DNA of 64,000 nt, from contig BSWB01000001.1 in the NCBI GenBank assembly GCA_033239125.1, forward strand, positions 137,932,981 to 137,996,980, read 5' to 3'. The translations under genes were made by a program, and so were the position numbers. Shown here one piece after another: positions 1 through 10,777 of the stretch. The DNA comes from Fagopyrum homotropicum (lineage: Eukaryota > Streptophyta > Magnoliopsida > Caryophyllales > Polygonaceae). The notes beneath the pieces were generated by a model. It saw only the letters and a list, made by a program, of their open reading frames with translations. It was not told the origin of the DNA and made no database searches. The stretch's first letter is position 1; each line of letters opens with the position of its first letter.

Positions 1-165
1 AAGTAATAATTGTTCAACTATAATATGTATTTGTTCAACTATTCGTAATTGTTCAAATATGTTAATTGTATGACTATATTCGAAATCGTTCAACTATATA
101 ACTAATTGTTCAAATATTAAGTTATATGTTCAATTGTTCAACTAAACTTTTGTTCAAGTATTTGA
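1..165. repeat. Degenerate TTGTTCAACTAT minisatellite
   Basis: The core TTGTTCAA, usually followed by CTAT, recurs about eight times at irregular spacing of roughly 20-40 bp. No coding potential was seen. The unit is short and diverged, and the array runs off the left edge. It may be the inner part of a DNA transposon, but no termini are visible. Confidence 0.6.
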
Positions 166-255
166 CAAGTGTTAATTAATTTGGACAAATCACAACCATT
201 GATTATTTTGATCCAAGGGTTGTGAGTCATTTTCACTTTTAACCTTAAGACCCCT

Positions 256-258
<3 letters not shown>

Positions 259-307
<49 letters not shown>
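259..307. repeat. (TA)n microsatellite
   Basis: About 24 uninterrupted TA dinucleotides, lying just after the end of the TTGTTCAA-rich stretch. Confidence 0.95.
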
Positions 308-310
<3 letters not shown>

Positions 311-599
311 GATTGTATGACCGACGTGAATCGGGTAAACGGGTGTAGAGTAGTCACTTGAACCTGTCCCATGGTAGTAGTATACTTTGCTTGTTTTTAT
401 TGGCCAAGTAAACCATGTCCATGGGTACCCGTTGAATGTGAGTGAAATTGTAATTCGTCCGAATATTTCTCTTATACCACTTGTCATGAGCCGAATTATT
501 CCCGAACTCAAACTACACCGCTCTTATTTATATCATCCCTCCGACAATCTAATACCAAAATTATTCTTTATGCTCATAACCTAGGAGCTTAAATGGATA

Positions 600-1000
600 G
601 TAGGGGTGTCAAATAGGGTCAACGGGTTGGGTTTAGGTTGGGTCACAACATGCTCGGGTTGGAATCGGATCGGGTATTAAAATATGTTTGGTTATTAAAC
701 GATTTATTTCTGGTCAGGTCGGTTTGGGTCAGGTATTGATTGTTCCGATTGAAACAGAATATCGGGTAGCCTCGATTGTCGGGTCATAATGGATCTGTTT
801 AGTTTGGTGCTCGGGTCATTTTGGCTGGTTTACTTCGGGCTTTTTAGTGGATTTAACCATTCAAGTAGCGGTGCCAATTGAGTGGGTCAATCGGGCTCGG
901 AGTCGGGCCAATTTATGTTAGTGTTGGTGTTAGGTTGAGTAAAAACCGGTTAGATTCCTTAACATCTTGATTCAGATTTGTTTGGATCGGACCATTTGTC
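600..1000. repeat. Degenerate GGTCGGGTT-rich simple repeat
   Basis: Irregular repetition of GGGTCGGGTT-like words (for example at 600-730, 760-850 and 880-930), with no ORF. Plant intergenic DNA often contains such decayed GGGT/CGGG repeats. A complementary CCCGA-rich tract occurs at 38480-39170. Confidence 0.6.
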
Positions 1001-1394
1001 GGGTTGAATCCGGGTAACCTAGTTCGGCTGGGGGCGGTAGCTATTAGATATACACTTTTTCATCAAAACTTATGCGAAGATATTAATCTGATCCGGATAC
1101 CAAAATTCAAAGCTATAAGAACCTTGGTTCATATACGATTTGAATTACTTAATCCGGTTGTATATACGGCTATTTATACGTTTGATCCAAATTTTAAAAC
1201 ATGGCATTAGTATCCGAATCAACTTTTAGCCGGATCTAATAATTATCTGGGAATATGATTGATGATCTGAATAACTTTAGCCAAATCCGTTTGAATAAAA
1301 TTGACTTTAATTGAATATAGGATATTGACTTATCCGTTTTATTTGGATATCCGACTAATTCATTTGATGTTTAATATGGATAATACAATTATGT

Positions 1395-1530
1395 TTTTCC
1401 TACTTATCATAAACGACACGTATATTAGTTTGCAATATCGCTTCATTTATAAACAAAACTTACATTAGTTTGAAATATCGTTTTATTTATAAATGAGACT
1501 TATATTAGCTTGTAATATATTTCATTCCTT
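1395..1530. repeat. Short tandem repeat, about 42-bp period
   Basis: About two and a half diverged copies of a unit reading acttatattagtttgcaat...tttataaa. The phrases tattagtttgcaatatcg, cattagtttgaaatatcg and tattagcttgtaatat mark successive units. Confidence 0.6.
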
Positions 1531-1534
1531 TGTT

Positions 1535-1760
1535 CAGGTTCATATCGTGTCAGGTTACTTCAGACTATCACGTTAGGTTACTTCAAACTATCGGGGTATA
1601 TTAGGTCGGGTTACTTCGGGCTATCAGGGTATATCGGATCAGATTAGATCGGACTATCAGGATATATCATGTCAAGTTACTTCGGGTCATATTAGGTCGG
1701 TTTACTTCGAGCTATCGAATATATTAGATCGGGTGGATTTCATAGGTCGGGTTAACTTTT
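1535..1760. repeat. Tandem repeat, TTAGGTCGGGTTACTTCGGGCTATC unit
   Basis: Five to six imperfect units of roughly 35-40 bp built on gttacttcgggctatc followed by a gtatat-type linker. The tract is related in word content to the CGGGT-rich DNA at 600-1000. No coding sequence. Confidence 0.65.
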
Positions 1761-3889
1761 GAGAGCACTAGCCGACTACGAAGGTTTTGTTGGCAAATCT
1801 TGCCTTGTATTACGTAGATAACTTTACAAAGAGCTTTCAGTTTCTTTTATCGACGGCCTACTCACAAGCGTACATTAAATGGGCCTAAAGTTGTGATGGA
1901 CTACCCTTAGTTCTCGTACCTGGCACGCAATATTTTTAGAATTTAATAGACAAATTACTATATCATTTAACTATTTTATATATTCTAATGACTTTAATAA
2001 ATTGCGATATCTTATTTGATATGATGTATAAAAATGATGAAATATATGTATCTTTTCATCAGTTAATTTAAATTGGAATTACATTAAACTTTAAAATATA
2101 GGGAGAGGTTGATATGATATTCGATTAACGAATTATGAGACAGTGAGTGAGCGAATTCTAAAATGATAAGTATGTAGGAATAAGTTCCCCCCTGGATTCA
2201 TATTCTTTTTGGGTGATTTGGAGAATAAGATCCATTATTAAGTACAACTACTTACATTACTTTAATTAGTTGATAAATCATAATTTGGGTTCATTTTAAT
2301 TCTTTCTTTTGTTGGGTTTTCATTAGACCTGAGCATTTTCGAATCGGATAGAACTTACGGATCTTTAGACCCGGGCTAAACTTGGGCATAACTTTTGTCT
2401 GTTTTTTCATATCAAACCTGAATGTCGGGTCTTATGGATTGTATAAATTTGGCTTTAAAAACCATAAGTAGGAGAAATATATTAATTATAGGTATCAAGT
2501 ATGAGTATCAAGATATGGGTATAAAATTGATATTTGATATTCTAATCGGTATGTTGTTGTATATCAGATTTGAAAAAATTTCACAAGCCCTATATCTGAG
2601 AAATTTTCACAAATCCAAAGAGGTAGAAGCGAGAAAAAGAAAGAAGGGGAGGGACGAGAGAAAGAGCGATTTTCACAAACCCTCAATCCGAGAAGTTTTC
2701 AATCAACTCAATAATCAACAAAAGAAAAAGAGAAGGAGATCGATGAAGAAGCCCACACGATCTGGAGAAGGAAAGGGGGATGAGTATGAAAGAAGAGGAG
2801 ATAGTTGGAGGATGAGATGAGAGAATAAGCGTAGGAAAAAAAATCGGTGATACCTTTATAATTTTCATTATATAAAAAACTATCAAAAGTGAGAAAAAAA
2901 TCCAATATACTGGAATACAAAACACTGAATATGAATATGGGTGATAGCGTAATACCTATACTCATATCACGAATTATGATATCAATACCAAACGAACCCT
3001 AAATATAAATAGTTCAACAAGGTCTCATGGGACGTAAAAGAAAAGATAGGATTATGTGATACGTTTAGTTAGTGGGCATGGGCAAAGTATGTGTGGTGTG
3101 ACAACGTTACTTACTCTGTATCGACACTAAACTAATCCAATCTCAATAATCCCCAAAAGCATAAACTTTTATTAGAAAGCAAGCCACGATTTAAAGGTAA
3201 AAAGCAGACGTTGAATATAAATACAAGTCGTGAACCCTAACTACTACTACTTCAATGCACTTTTATAAAGTCATTGCACAACAACGCATTCTTAAGTTCC
3301 ATCAATAACAGAATAATGTAAATATAAATCCTTCCTAGCTTCACTTCTAAGCTCCAATTTTCCTAACTTTCCCATGACTACCAGAAAGTACATGTTAAAA
3401 TCAAATAAAAGAAAAAAAAAACACGCTCAAAAAATACATAAAAATAGGTTAAAAAGTTTATTTGACCAAAATTATTGTAAGTTAACTAAAAAAATCTTTT
3501 TAAAAAATAATAAAATCCAAAGAGCATATGAAAAGCCTTAAAAAAGCTTTTCGATAATCCCTAAAAGGTAAAAACACTAATCTCCAAATAAATAAATAAA
3601 ATTTGACAAAAAAAAAATCTTTTAACAATGAGTTTTTTTTTTAAAAAAAAAAATTAATTGTTTCATATAAATACCTTTTTTGAAATAATATAAGTACTTA
3701 TTTATAAAAACTATTCATTTATAACAAGATCATTAATGATTTTCACAAATGGTGGCTAATTTTTTGCAAGAGATGATATCGTACGCACTCATGGGGTTCG
3801 ATTATAGTTGAGTGTAGGATGTTGTCGTCGTTTTGATTTCTCGTCCTTTTCAGTTGTTTTTAACCACAATTGGCTAATAAGGTTGCGGA
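1761..3889. other. AT-rich intergenic spacer
   Basis: No gene was recognised. The longer open frames (2422-2820 plus; 2683-2965 minus) overlap in low-complexity AAG/GAA-rich sequence and have no protein-like features. A word ATACCAAACGAACCC ends at 2999. It resembles the right end of a Harbinger/Tourist-type element, but no matching left end was found. Confidence 0.5.
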
Positions 3890-4149
3890 CACCATGTCAA
3901 GGACTTGTCCGATGATGGTGTTGAACAATCATTTAAGGGGTTTCATCCCAAGGTGTAAATGATCTGGCTACTGCTATATTAATTAATGATATTGTTTTGC
4001 ACAATATCGTAAGAAATATTGAGGTTTGGTTAGGTGTATTATACACCTATTTGTCCATCACTTGCCTTAAACTTACATACTCGGTTTATATACTTTCTCA
4101 CAATATCGTAAGAAATATTGAGGTTTGGTTAGGTGTATTATACACCTCT
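3890..4149 (+). pseudogene. Copia pol fragment with a partial tandem duplication
   Basis: A short piece between reverse transcriptase and RNase H of a Ty1/copia element. The frame reading YLSITCLKLTYSVYILS matches the usual YLTITRPDI.Y.V..LSQF stretch. The same segment recurs at 9301-9510, where it continues into RNase H. Bases 4001-4048 (about 49 bp) are repeated without change at about 4101-4149, a 1.5-copy tandem duplication with a 101-bp period. Sequence identity stops abruptly at 4149, where GC-rich LTR sequence begins. It is non-functional. Confidence 0.6.
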
Positions 4150-6342
4150 TCGCTGAATCGACGTCTCCTCTCTTCCGCTTCAACAGAAGACCGCCGCAAC
4201 ACTACTACCTTCAACCGGAGACGCCGCCGTCGAGCCGCCACTGAACCGTCCGCCGCCGCGACCACCAAGGCGCCAGGTTAGCCACCGGCCCTGTCTATCT
4301 CCCTCCACCCTTCTGTTCTGTTTCGAAGCGGCTGGATTTAACAGTACCGTTCTGCAGCCGTTGCGAGCCCCAGCGAACCACCGAGCCGCCGCCGAGTCCT
4401 GCGCCGCCGACCGCTGCAGCAGTCCGGTAAGCCCGCCTCCTTTTCCTCGCTTCTTCCTCTCATCCCGCACTGGATAACAACTGTTTCGCTTCGGCCGTAG
4501 TGGTGCTGCCACCGGACCACCGTTCGCTCCGACGCCGAAGCCAGGGCAGCCGCCTCGCAGCACCGGAATCTGGTAAGTCGCCGCCCTTCCTTCTCCTCGC
4601 CTTCTGCCTCGACTTCGAGAACCTAACCCCGCTGCCTCTCTTCGATTGTCCCGCAGCAGCAGCAAGTCGACCACCAGCGAAGGGCCGCCGGACGCCAGTG
4701 CACCGCCTGGACTCACCTCGCCGGACTGCAGCTCCGGTAAGCCGGCTTCTCCGTCTCTTCCTTCCACTACAGTAGGTGTGTAGGTAGAGTTGGGATGTAC
4801 CGTAATTCCGTTCTACAGCATGTATATACGTATAGATTTATGGGTTTAAAGGACGTATTTGTGCATATATATATATACGGGTACGGTGTTAGTATATAGT
4901 AAGAAACGTGTGTGGAGATGCAAGATGTGTATGAATAACTGGATTCGGAATATATATATATATATAGGATACATATAAGTACTTATGTACTTTCGATTAC
5001 GGAAGATTTATAAGAGCGGGTGTGAGCTTAAATAAGAAAATGTATGCCGAGTACATAAATATACGTATATATAGTGCTTGAAATAAAAGTATACTTATGA
5101 GTTGAGTTGGTGAAATTATAAAATACGAAAATTTATATATGTACCTAAACACCTAGAGGTTTCAGAATTTTTATATAATCGGAAGGAAAGTTAATATGCA
5201 CAAAAGTATATATATCTATATATAGTTATATAGATTTATAAGAATAGATAATACCCGAGAATGGAAAAAAAAAATGCGATTCTAGATGACGAATGGACGA
5301 GATTAATTTTTATAACCCTAGTAAACTGTTTTGGAAATAATCTTAGATTAGAAAAGTGTTCCAAAAGAAATATTAGAGGTCAAGATGTGACCCGGAGAAT
5401 TATCTATACTAAGGGTAAAACGGTCTTTTACCGTATGAGAATCGTTCTTTCCGTAATTCCTTCGCATGAGGTTGGACATAGAGATGAGATTTTGATACAT
5501 ATGCCTTCATTGACAGGCACTTGAATTACCACGAGTACGGACTTTTGAGGAGTGTAGAGTGTTTTGATTCAGGTAAGTCCTTGCGACTTACTTAGCCGGT
5601 TTCTGAGTGTTAGTTGAATGATAGTAGTGGTGTGTGCTATTGCGTGATTTAATAATAATAACTTGCTAGGACGACTGTTATTATTACGTTTAAGGCCCAA
5701 GTGTATGTATAACGGGCCGTGACATCACTGCCCAGCTCTGACAGGAGACTGGGAGGTTCTCTATACCCAGACCATGCAGGTACAAGGTGAGATGCATCGG
5801 ATCCATTCCTGATGGTTACACGGGGCGGAGGCGAGGTTTGGGAATCCCTCGTGTCACAAAATAAGTATCACTAGAGTGAACGAGTAAATTAAAGCAAGAT
5901 AATAAAACGGACTTGTTTGAAGCATGCTGAGTGTTTATGTTTATCTGAGTGTGTTTGTGCTGCTATTATTCTGCTAATATTTAGATAACTAGCTAACGGT
6001 TCTTCTTGTTGTTGTTTTAGACTTACCGCAGGTTAGATCAGCAGTTGAGTGATCCGGAAGTAGTGGTCAGCCGGGTCTCCGTACTCCTTAGAGCGGGGTT
6101 GGGGTTGTTTTGTCTTTCCTTTCTTTTGGCTAAGACAGTTGTTCTTTTCTTTTGTTTAAGTACTGTAGGCTGCTAGACAGTGTTGCATTCATTACTCCAA
6201 AAACATGGTTTTTATGAATTTCGGTTTCTTTATTTGTGTCTTGTTGCAAGATCCTAGTAATGTTGTTGTCAAACTGAGGTCGGGACCCATTGTGAGGTCC
6301 TAACCAGTAATACTCCGAGTTCTGAGAATTCGGGGTGTTACA
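4150..6342 (+). mobile_element. Family A LTR, copy A (5' end lost)
   Basis: The 3' end is ...CGGGGTGTTACA at 6342. The last about 800 bp matches four other copies here (B 19594, C 25685, D 52191, E 63140). Shared landmarks are the hairpin GTAAGTC...GACTTAC (5573-5591), the GGCCCAAGTGTAT...AACGGGC block (5696-5730), and the closing GATCCTAGTAATGTTGTTGTCA...GTGAGGTCCTA. No internal coding region, primer site or second LTR is attached, so it is probably a solo LTR. Its TG start was not found. The sequence abuts a copia fragment at 4149, suggesting truncation or rearrangement. The first 600 bp are GC-rich, unlike the rest. Confidence 0.65.
4270..4745 (+). repeat. GC-rich tandem units ending in GGTAAG
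   Basis: Within family A copy A, GGTTAG/GGTAAG words preceded by GC-rich CCGCCG sequence and followed by pyrimidine-rich CCTTCC tracts occur at about 4276, 4426, 4572 and 4736. Spacing is about 150, 146 and 164 bp. This looks like three to four diverged units of a roughly 150-bp tandem repeat. GGTAAG is a consensus plant 5' splice site. A 195-residue minus-strand ORF across this tract (4180-4767) is a composition artefact. Confidence 0.5.
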
Positions 6343-8760
6343 CCAAACACCAAATAATTGAACGATAACTCCTCGTCTCGCATGAATAAGTTAAGGTGGA
6401 GCCCAACACGCCACCGATCTTAGCCACAAGAATCTGTTAATCAATCGGTCGATCCAATCTGCTCTCTCTCGCTGCTAACTTGGATCTGCTAACTTGGATG
6501 TGTTACTATGTTAGAGGTCACCGACTTTAACAAAATTGGAAGAAGGAGAGATACGAAGTTTTGGATGCGGAGGGGGATTCGGGAGAGATTTGGAGTTTTG
6601 CTTCTACAAATATATATTGTGAAAAATAGTTAGGTTTAGTAGATTGTTGTGAAAGTTTAAAACATTAAGTTTTTTTTTAAAAAAATAATATTACTATTTG
6701 TTAAGATTTCGACGAAATTCACTTGTAATTAGCTAAATAATTGTTATTTATAACTTACAACTTTTTTAAGATTTTTTAAGATAACAATTACTGATTTAAA
6801 ATTTGCAGTTTTTCGAATCTAAACTGAACCAATATAAATAAAGACAAATTTAGATTTTTATTTACTAATCTGTTAAAATTGCTTCTGATTCCCGATTTCA
6901 CATGGAGAATAAATTTATATTAATTTTGATATTATTTAAAACTATTTTGTTTAATCTAAAAATATAACACGGATCAAATAATTATTTGAAACAAATTTTT
7001 AATATAATTATGAGATTTAAAAATCACTTTTTAAAAAAAAAATTCGGGGGCCTGGGAGAACCGTAGCTTGACACGTGGCAATAGAAGTGCGTGCTTTAAT
7101 AGATATAAGACTAGTGTAATACCCGCACCTTGTGCGATTTTTGTAAAAAAAATAGACGACAACTTTACATTTTAATAATTGAATGTATATTTATTACTTC
7201 CTAAATAATAATTTATGCAAAAAGTTGAGAAACATTTTTGAAAATCAAGCAAATTTCTAAATTAGGTGTTACCTTTTAAAGTGAACAAACTAAATTTAAA
7301 GCCTATACTAATTTTATCGGTTAATGTTTTCTGATTGAATATATAAAACTTTTTTTAGTGCATTTCATTACTACATAAATAAATAAAAATAAACCAAAAT
7401 AATATCAACTATCAATATTAAATCCAAAATAGTACCAACTTTGAAAATTATTATTAATAGCAATACAAACTATAAACGTATTTACCATATATAAAATGTC
7501 GTATTTTTTCGGAAAAAATCTTAATCGTATGGCAATAACGTGGTAAAATGTGTCTTACATGTCATCAAAAATTAGGATGAGTTGTGTGATAAGAATTTTA
7601 TTTATTAAAAATTTAAACTAATATTAAATATGCTAAAAATCTAAATAAGTTATCTTTAAAAAATTAATTGATTTTTTCTTAGAAGAAGTAATCGAAAGTT
7701 TAATTTAACCCTTAAAGATTTTTTTTCTGATTATGTTAAAAAAAATTTTATTATAATAAATGAAGGGGAAAAACCCAAAAAAAATTTCAAAAGAAATCGA
7801 ATTTTTTTTTTAAAAAAAATATATTTTATTTACAATTTTTTGATTAAATATTTTTATCATTTTTTTTTAAAAATATTTGTTGGGCAATTTTAGTAAATGT
7901 ACTCCAACCTTTTGTATTTATTTTCAAACTCTATACACTCTTCTCTCAAGGGGTACATTTATTAAACACAAAACTAGAGAAAACCTAGTAAACCAAATTG
8001 TTTCATATTTGTTACCGTCTTTTTCAAACTAATTGTAAATAAAAACTTAATGTATTTAACATATTAAAATTTTAAATTAATGAAAGGTTTATATATTTGA
8101 CCCATAAAATGTGCCTAGTGATTGATTGGTCAAGCTAAGCAATGAAGTATATATATACCTAGTCATCTTAGGATGAAAGATATAAATTTGTTAAAGATAA
8201 CGAATCCTAATAAATACCCTTGGTTTTGAATAAATAACCTTTATTTTGTCTATTTTTTAATTAGTTTCAATGAAAACAATATATAACTAATTTATTAAGA
8301 ATTAAAATTAAATTAAATTAAATTAAATTAAATTGTTAAGATTTAATTAATCAAGTAAATAAAACTAAAAGTAATACGGTTAAAACTAAAGAATTGATAT
8401 TAGAAGTATTGATTTAAAATTTTGTTAAGTAATAGCTTATGTCTTCTTCTCTTTTTTCAAAAAAAAATTGGATTTAAAAGTTTTAGAAATCATAAAATAT
8501 TATATATTTAAATAATTTATGATTTTTTAGGGTAAAATTTAAAGCTGAATATTTTTTAAAAATTTGGTTGTTAATTGACATTGAAACAAATCGGTTTAAA
8601 TGGATACTGCATGGGTTACATTGAACAAAATCTTTTTCACTATTTTCGGATTTTAACAATATTATTTAAATTACTGAATTTAAAAAAGGTTGGATTAAGA
8701 AAAAATCTAAAAGGATAAGTTTAGTTGTATTAGGTCCATGTATAATTGAAAACCGAAAAA
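6343..8760. other. AT-rich spacer with one Helitron-like patch
   Basis: No gene recognised. Bases 7020-7110 (CACTTTTTAAA...ACACGTGGCAATAGA...TAGATATAAGACTAG, then TAATACCCGCACCTTGTGCG) match, in inverted orientation, the start of 40128-40505. The CCCGCAC...GTGCG stem near CTAG resembles a Helitron 3' end, but neither end is secure. A (TTAAA)n run occupies 8308-8334. The rest is AT-rich, with poly-A and poly-T runs. Confidence 0.4.
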
Positions 8761-8799
8761 GCTAAATGCACGAGGTTTGTTTTACTAACGTAAAAAACA

Positions 8800-9095
8800 A
8801 ACGCATTCCGATAGCGCTCAACAAGTAAAAAAAAAAAAAAAGAATTTTAGCGCCAGCGCCTTCCGAAGGCGCTCAAATCTTCAATAAAAAAATGCAAAAG
8901 TAGGAAGGCGTTCAAATCTTTAATAAAAAAAGGAGCAAAAATTTAAAAAAATAGGGTTTTGGGCGCCAGCGCCATGCGCCCGCGCTCAAAACCCTATTTT
9001 TTCTTATTTTTGCTCTTTTTATTTTTTTTAAGATTTGAGCGCTATCGCAAAGCGCTCAAATCTATTTGAGCGCCACCGCAAAGCGTTTATATTCG
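8800..9095. repeat. GCGC-palindrome foldback array
   Basis: Five GC-rich modules in very AT-rich DNA, each built from AGCGCC/GGCGCTC words next to AAATCT: 8803-8820, 8849-8880, 8902-8919, 8961-8994 and 9033-9095. Those left of centre read GGCGCTCAAATCT; those to the right read AGATTTGAGCGC. The two sides form a large imperfect hairpin centred near 8975. Arms of about 50 bp (8914-8960 and 8988-9035) carry complementary AGGAGCAAAAA...ATAGGGTTTT and AAAACCCTAT...TTTTTGCTCTTTT. No ORF. Confidence 0.7.
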
Positions 9096-9289
9096 GTACC
9101 AAGTAAATTTAAAATCGTGTATATAACAAGCCCCTTGAAAACTCATATCCCTATCTAATTATAGTTTCTATAAAAAAAAGATAAATAACCCTTCCTATTT
9201 AATAGTCTTGTCTCCCATTATTCTAACAATCATTAAAATAATAGTTTATTTTACTAAGTGGGGTAGAGGGTGATCCACCTTAGGGTCAC

Positions 9290-10088
9290 CAAAACAATGT
9301 CCTCCGATGATGGTGTTGAACAATCATTTAAGGGGTTTCATCCCAAGGTGTAAATGATCTGGCTACTGCTATAGTAATTAATGATATTGTTTTGCACAAC
9401 ATCGTAAGAAATATTGAGGTTTGGTTAGATGTATTATCTATTTGTCCATCACTTGTCTTAAATTTGCGTACTCGGTTTATATACTTTCTCAGTTCATGAC
9501 TACTCTACGCCTTGGATAATGAGATGTTGTCTTGAAAGTTCTTCGTTATCTAAAGTTAGCGCCTGCTCAATGTATTTTCTTATCTCGCTCTAGTGATCTA
9601 TGCATCCGTATTTTGTGTGACTCAAATTATATAGCTTGTCCTACCGCTAGACATTCTGCTACAAGCTACTTTATTTTACTCGGTACCTCACCCATTTCTT
9701 GAAAAACCAAGAATTGGCTACCGTCTCCCAATCTTCTGTTGAGGTTGAGTACAAGGCAATGATAACTACCACTTGTGAGCTTCTTTGACTTTGTTCTCTC
9801 CTTCATTCCTTGTTTTTCGCATAAGGCTCACATGCGCCTTTATTGTGATAATCAGTCATCCATTCATATTGCCAACAAACGGGTCTTCCATGAATGTACG
9901 AAGCATATTGAGATTGATTGACATACCACCATGATACAGATTCAGTGAGACATCATTCAGACTCAACATGTTCCTGACACCCATCAACTTGCTGACATCG
10001 TGACTAAGGAATTTGGCTCCACCATATTCAACTTCTTGATTCACAAGATTGGAGTTTTTTTTTCCCTCCACCTCCATCTCGAGAGGAG
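9290..10088 (+). pseudogene. Copia RT/RNase H 3' fragment
   Basis: The plus strand carries a decayed copia C-terminal pol. In order: YLSIT.LKFAYSVYILSQ (about 9430-9500), an APAQCIFLSRSSDL-like RNase H start (about 9560-9600), TSYFILLGTSPIS (about 9660-9710), SVEVEYKAM (about 9738-9765), and LYCDNQSSIHIANKRVFHECTKHIEID (9840-9920). Then comes a HVPDTHQLADIVTK-like end (9970-10010). Stops and frame changes interrupt it, for example TGA after LL at about 9786. The upstream piece 9301-9510 is nearly identical to 3908-4105. It is a dead remnant continuing into the short LTR at 10089. Confidence 0.75.
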
Positions 10089-10230
10089 TCTTAGATATTA
10101 AGCCTAGTATTGGGTAGTATGTTGAACTTATCCTTTATTTGTTAGTTTATCATTTTACCCTTCATATTTGTCTATATAAATAATATTTGATCAATGAAAT
10201 AAACAAAATTTCAATTCACAAATCTCTACA
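10089..10230 (+). mobile_element. Short copia 3' LTR
   Basis: The LTR follows a purine-rich tract GAGAGGAG (10081-10088). It begins TCTTAGATATTAAGCC (TG decayed to TC) and ends ...CACAAATCTCTACA. It holds a TATATAAATA box and a following AATAAA-like signal, as in compact copia LTRs of about 140 bp. No matching 5' LTR was found. Confidence 0.5.
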
Positions 10231-10737
10231 CATCGCCATATTTATCCCCAAGCTTGACTCCCGCTGACAACGTTTGGAGCTCATGGATTTAAAGCCAATA
10301 TTCTTAGACCTTCCTCCATCTGGAATTGCAAAGTCATGAGTTCGCATAACTACACCCGCAAGATAATTCTTTTTCAAATATGGGTAGATGAACCGGGCTT
10401 TTCGGCCCGGTCGGGACTAGAGTAGTGTCTAGACATGCTGACCGTATGTTCACACTCGTTTGTTTTTTCGGATAGACAAACTACATGTAAATGATCAAGT
10501 CTAACTATACACCTCGAGGTAGAGTCATTTGTGCATTCCTACTTCACCAAAGCCTAAAAACGACATTGCTATAAGCCGTTAATTGAAGCACTAAAACTAA
10601 TTAATAGTATAAGGGCAATATCACTCAAAGTAGTCTAACCCTCTTAACCATTTTTAGTATGATAACCACTATAAGTGCATTTGTTATTTATCTCAATACG
10701 TAGAAATGGTCTTAAGGTTTAAAGTGTATAAGCAAAC
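10231..10737. other. Spacer, nothing recognised
   Basis: No coding or repeat structure could be supported. Confidence 0.5.
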
Positions 10738-10777
10738 TAATGGTTAAAAGTGTATAAGAAAGAGAAGCATGCAGACG

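Noticed and set aside
2336..3000. A second Harbinger-type element ending ATACCAAACGAACCC at 2999
   Set aside because: Only the right end is convincing. No left inverted repeat or target duplication could be found.
4180..4767. 195-residue minus-strand ORF in GC-rich sequence
   Set aside because: Composition artefact. Arg/Gly-rich, no domain, overlaps other long frames on both strands of the family A LTR tract.
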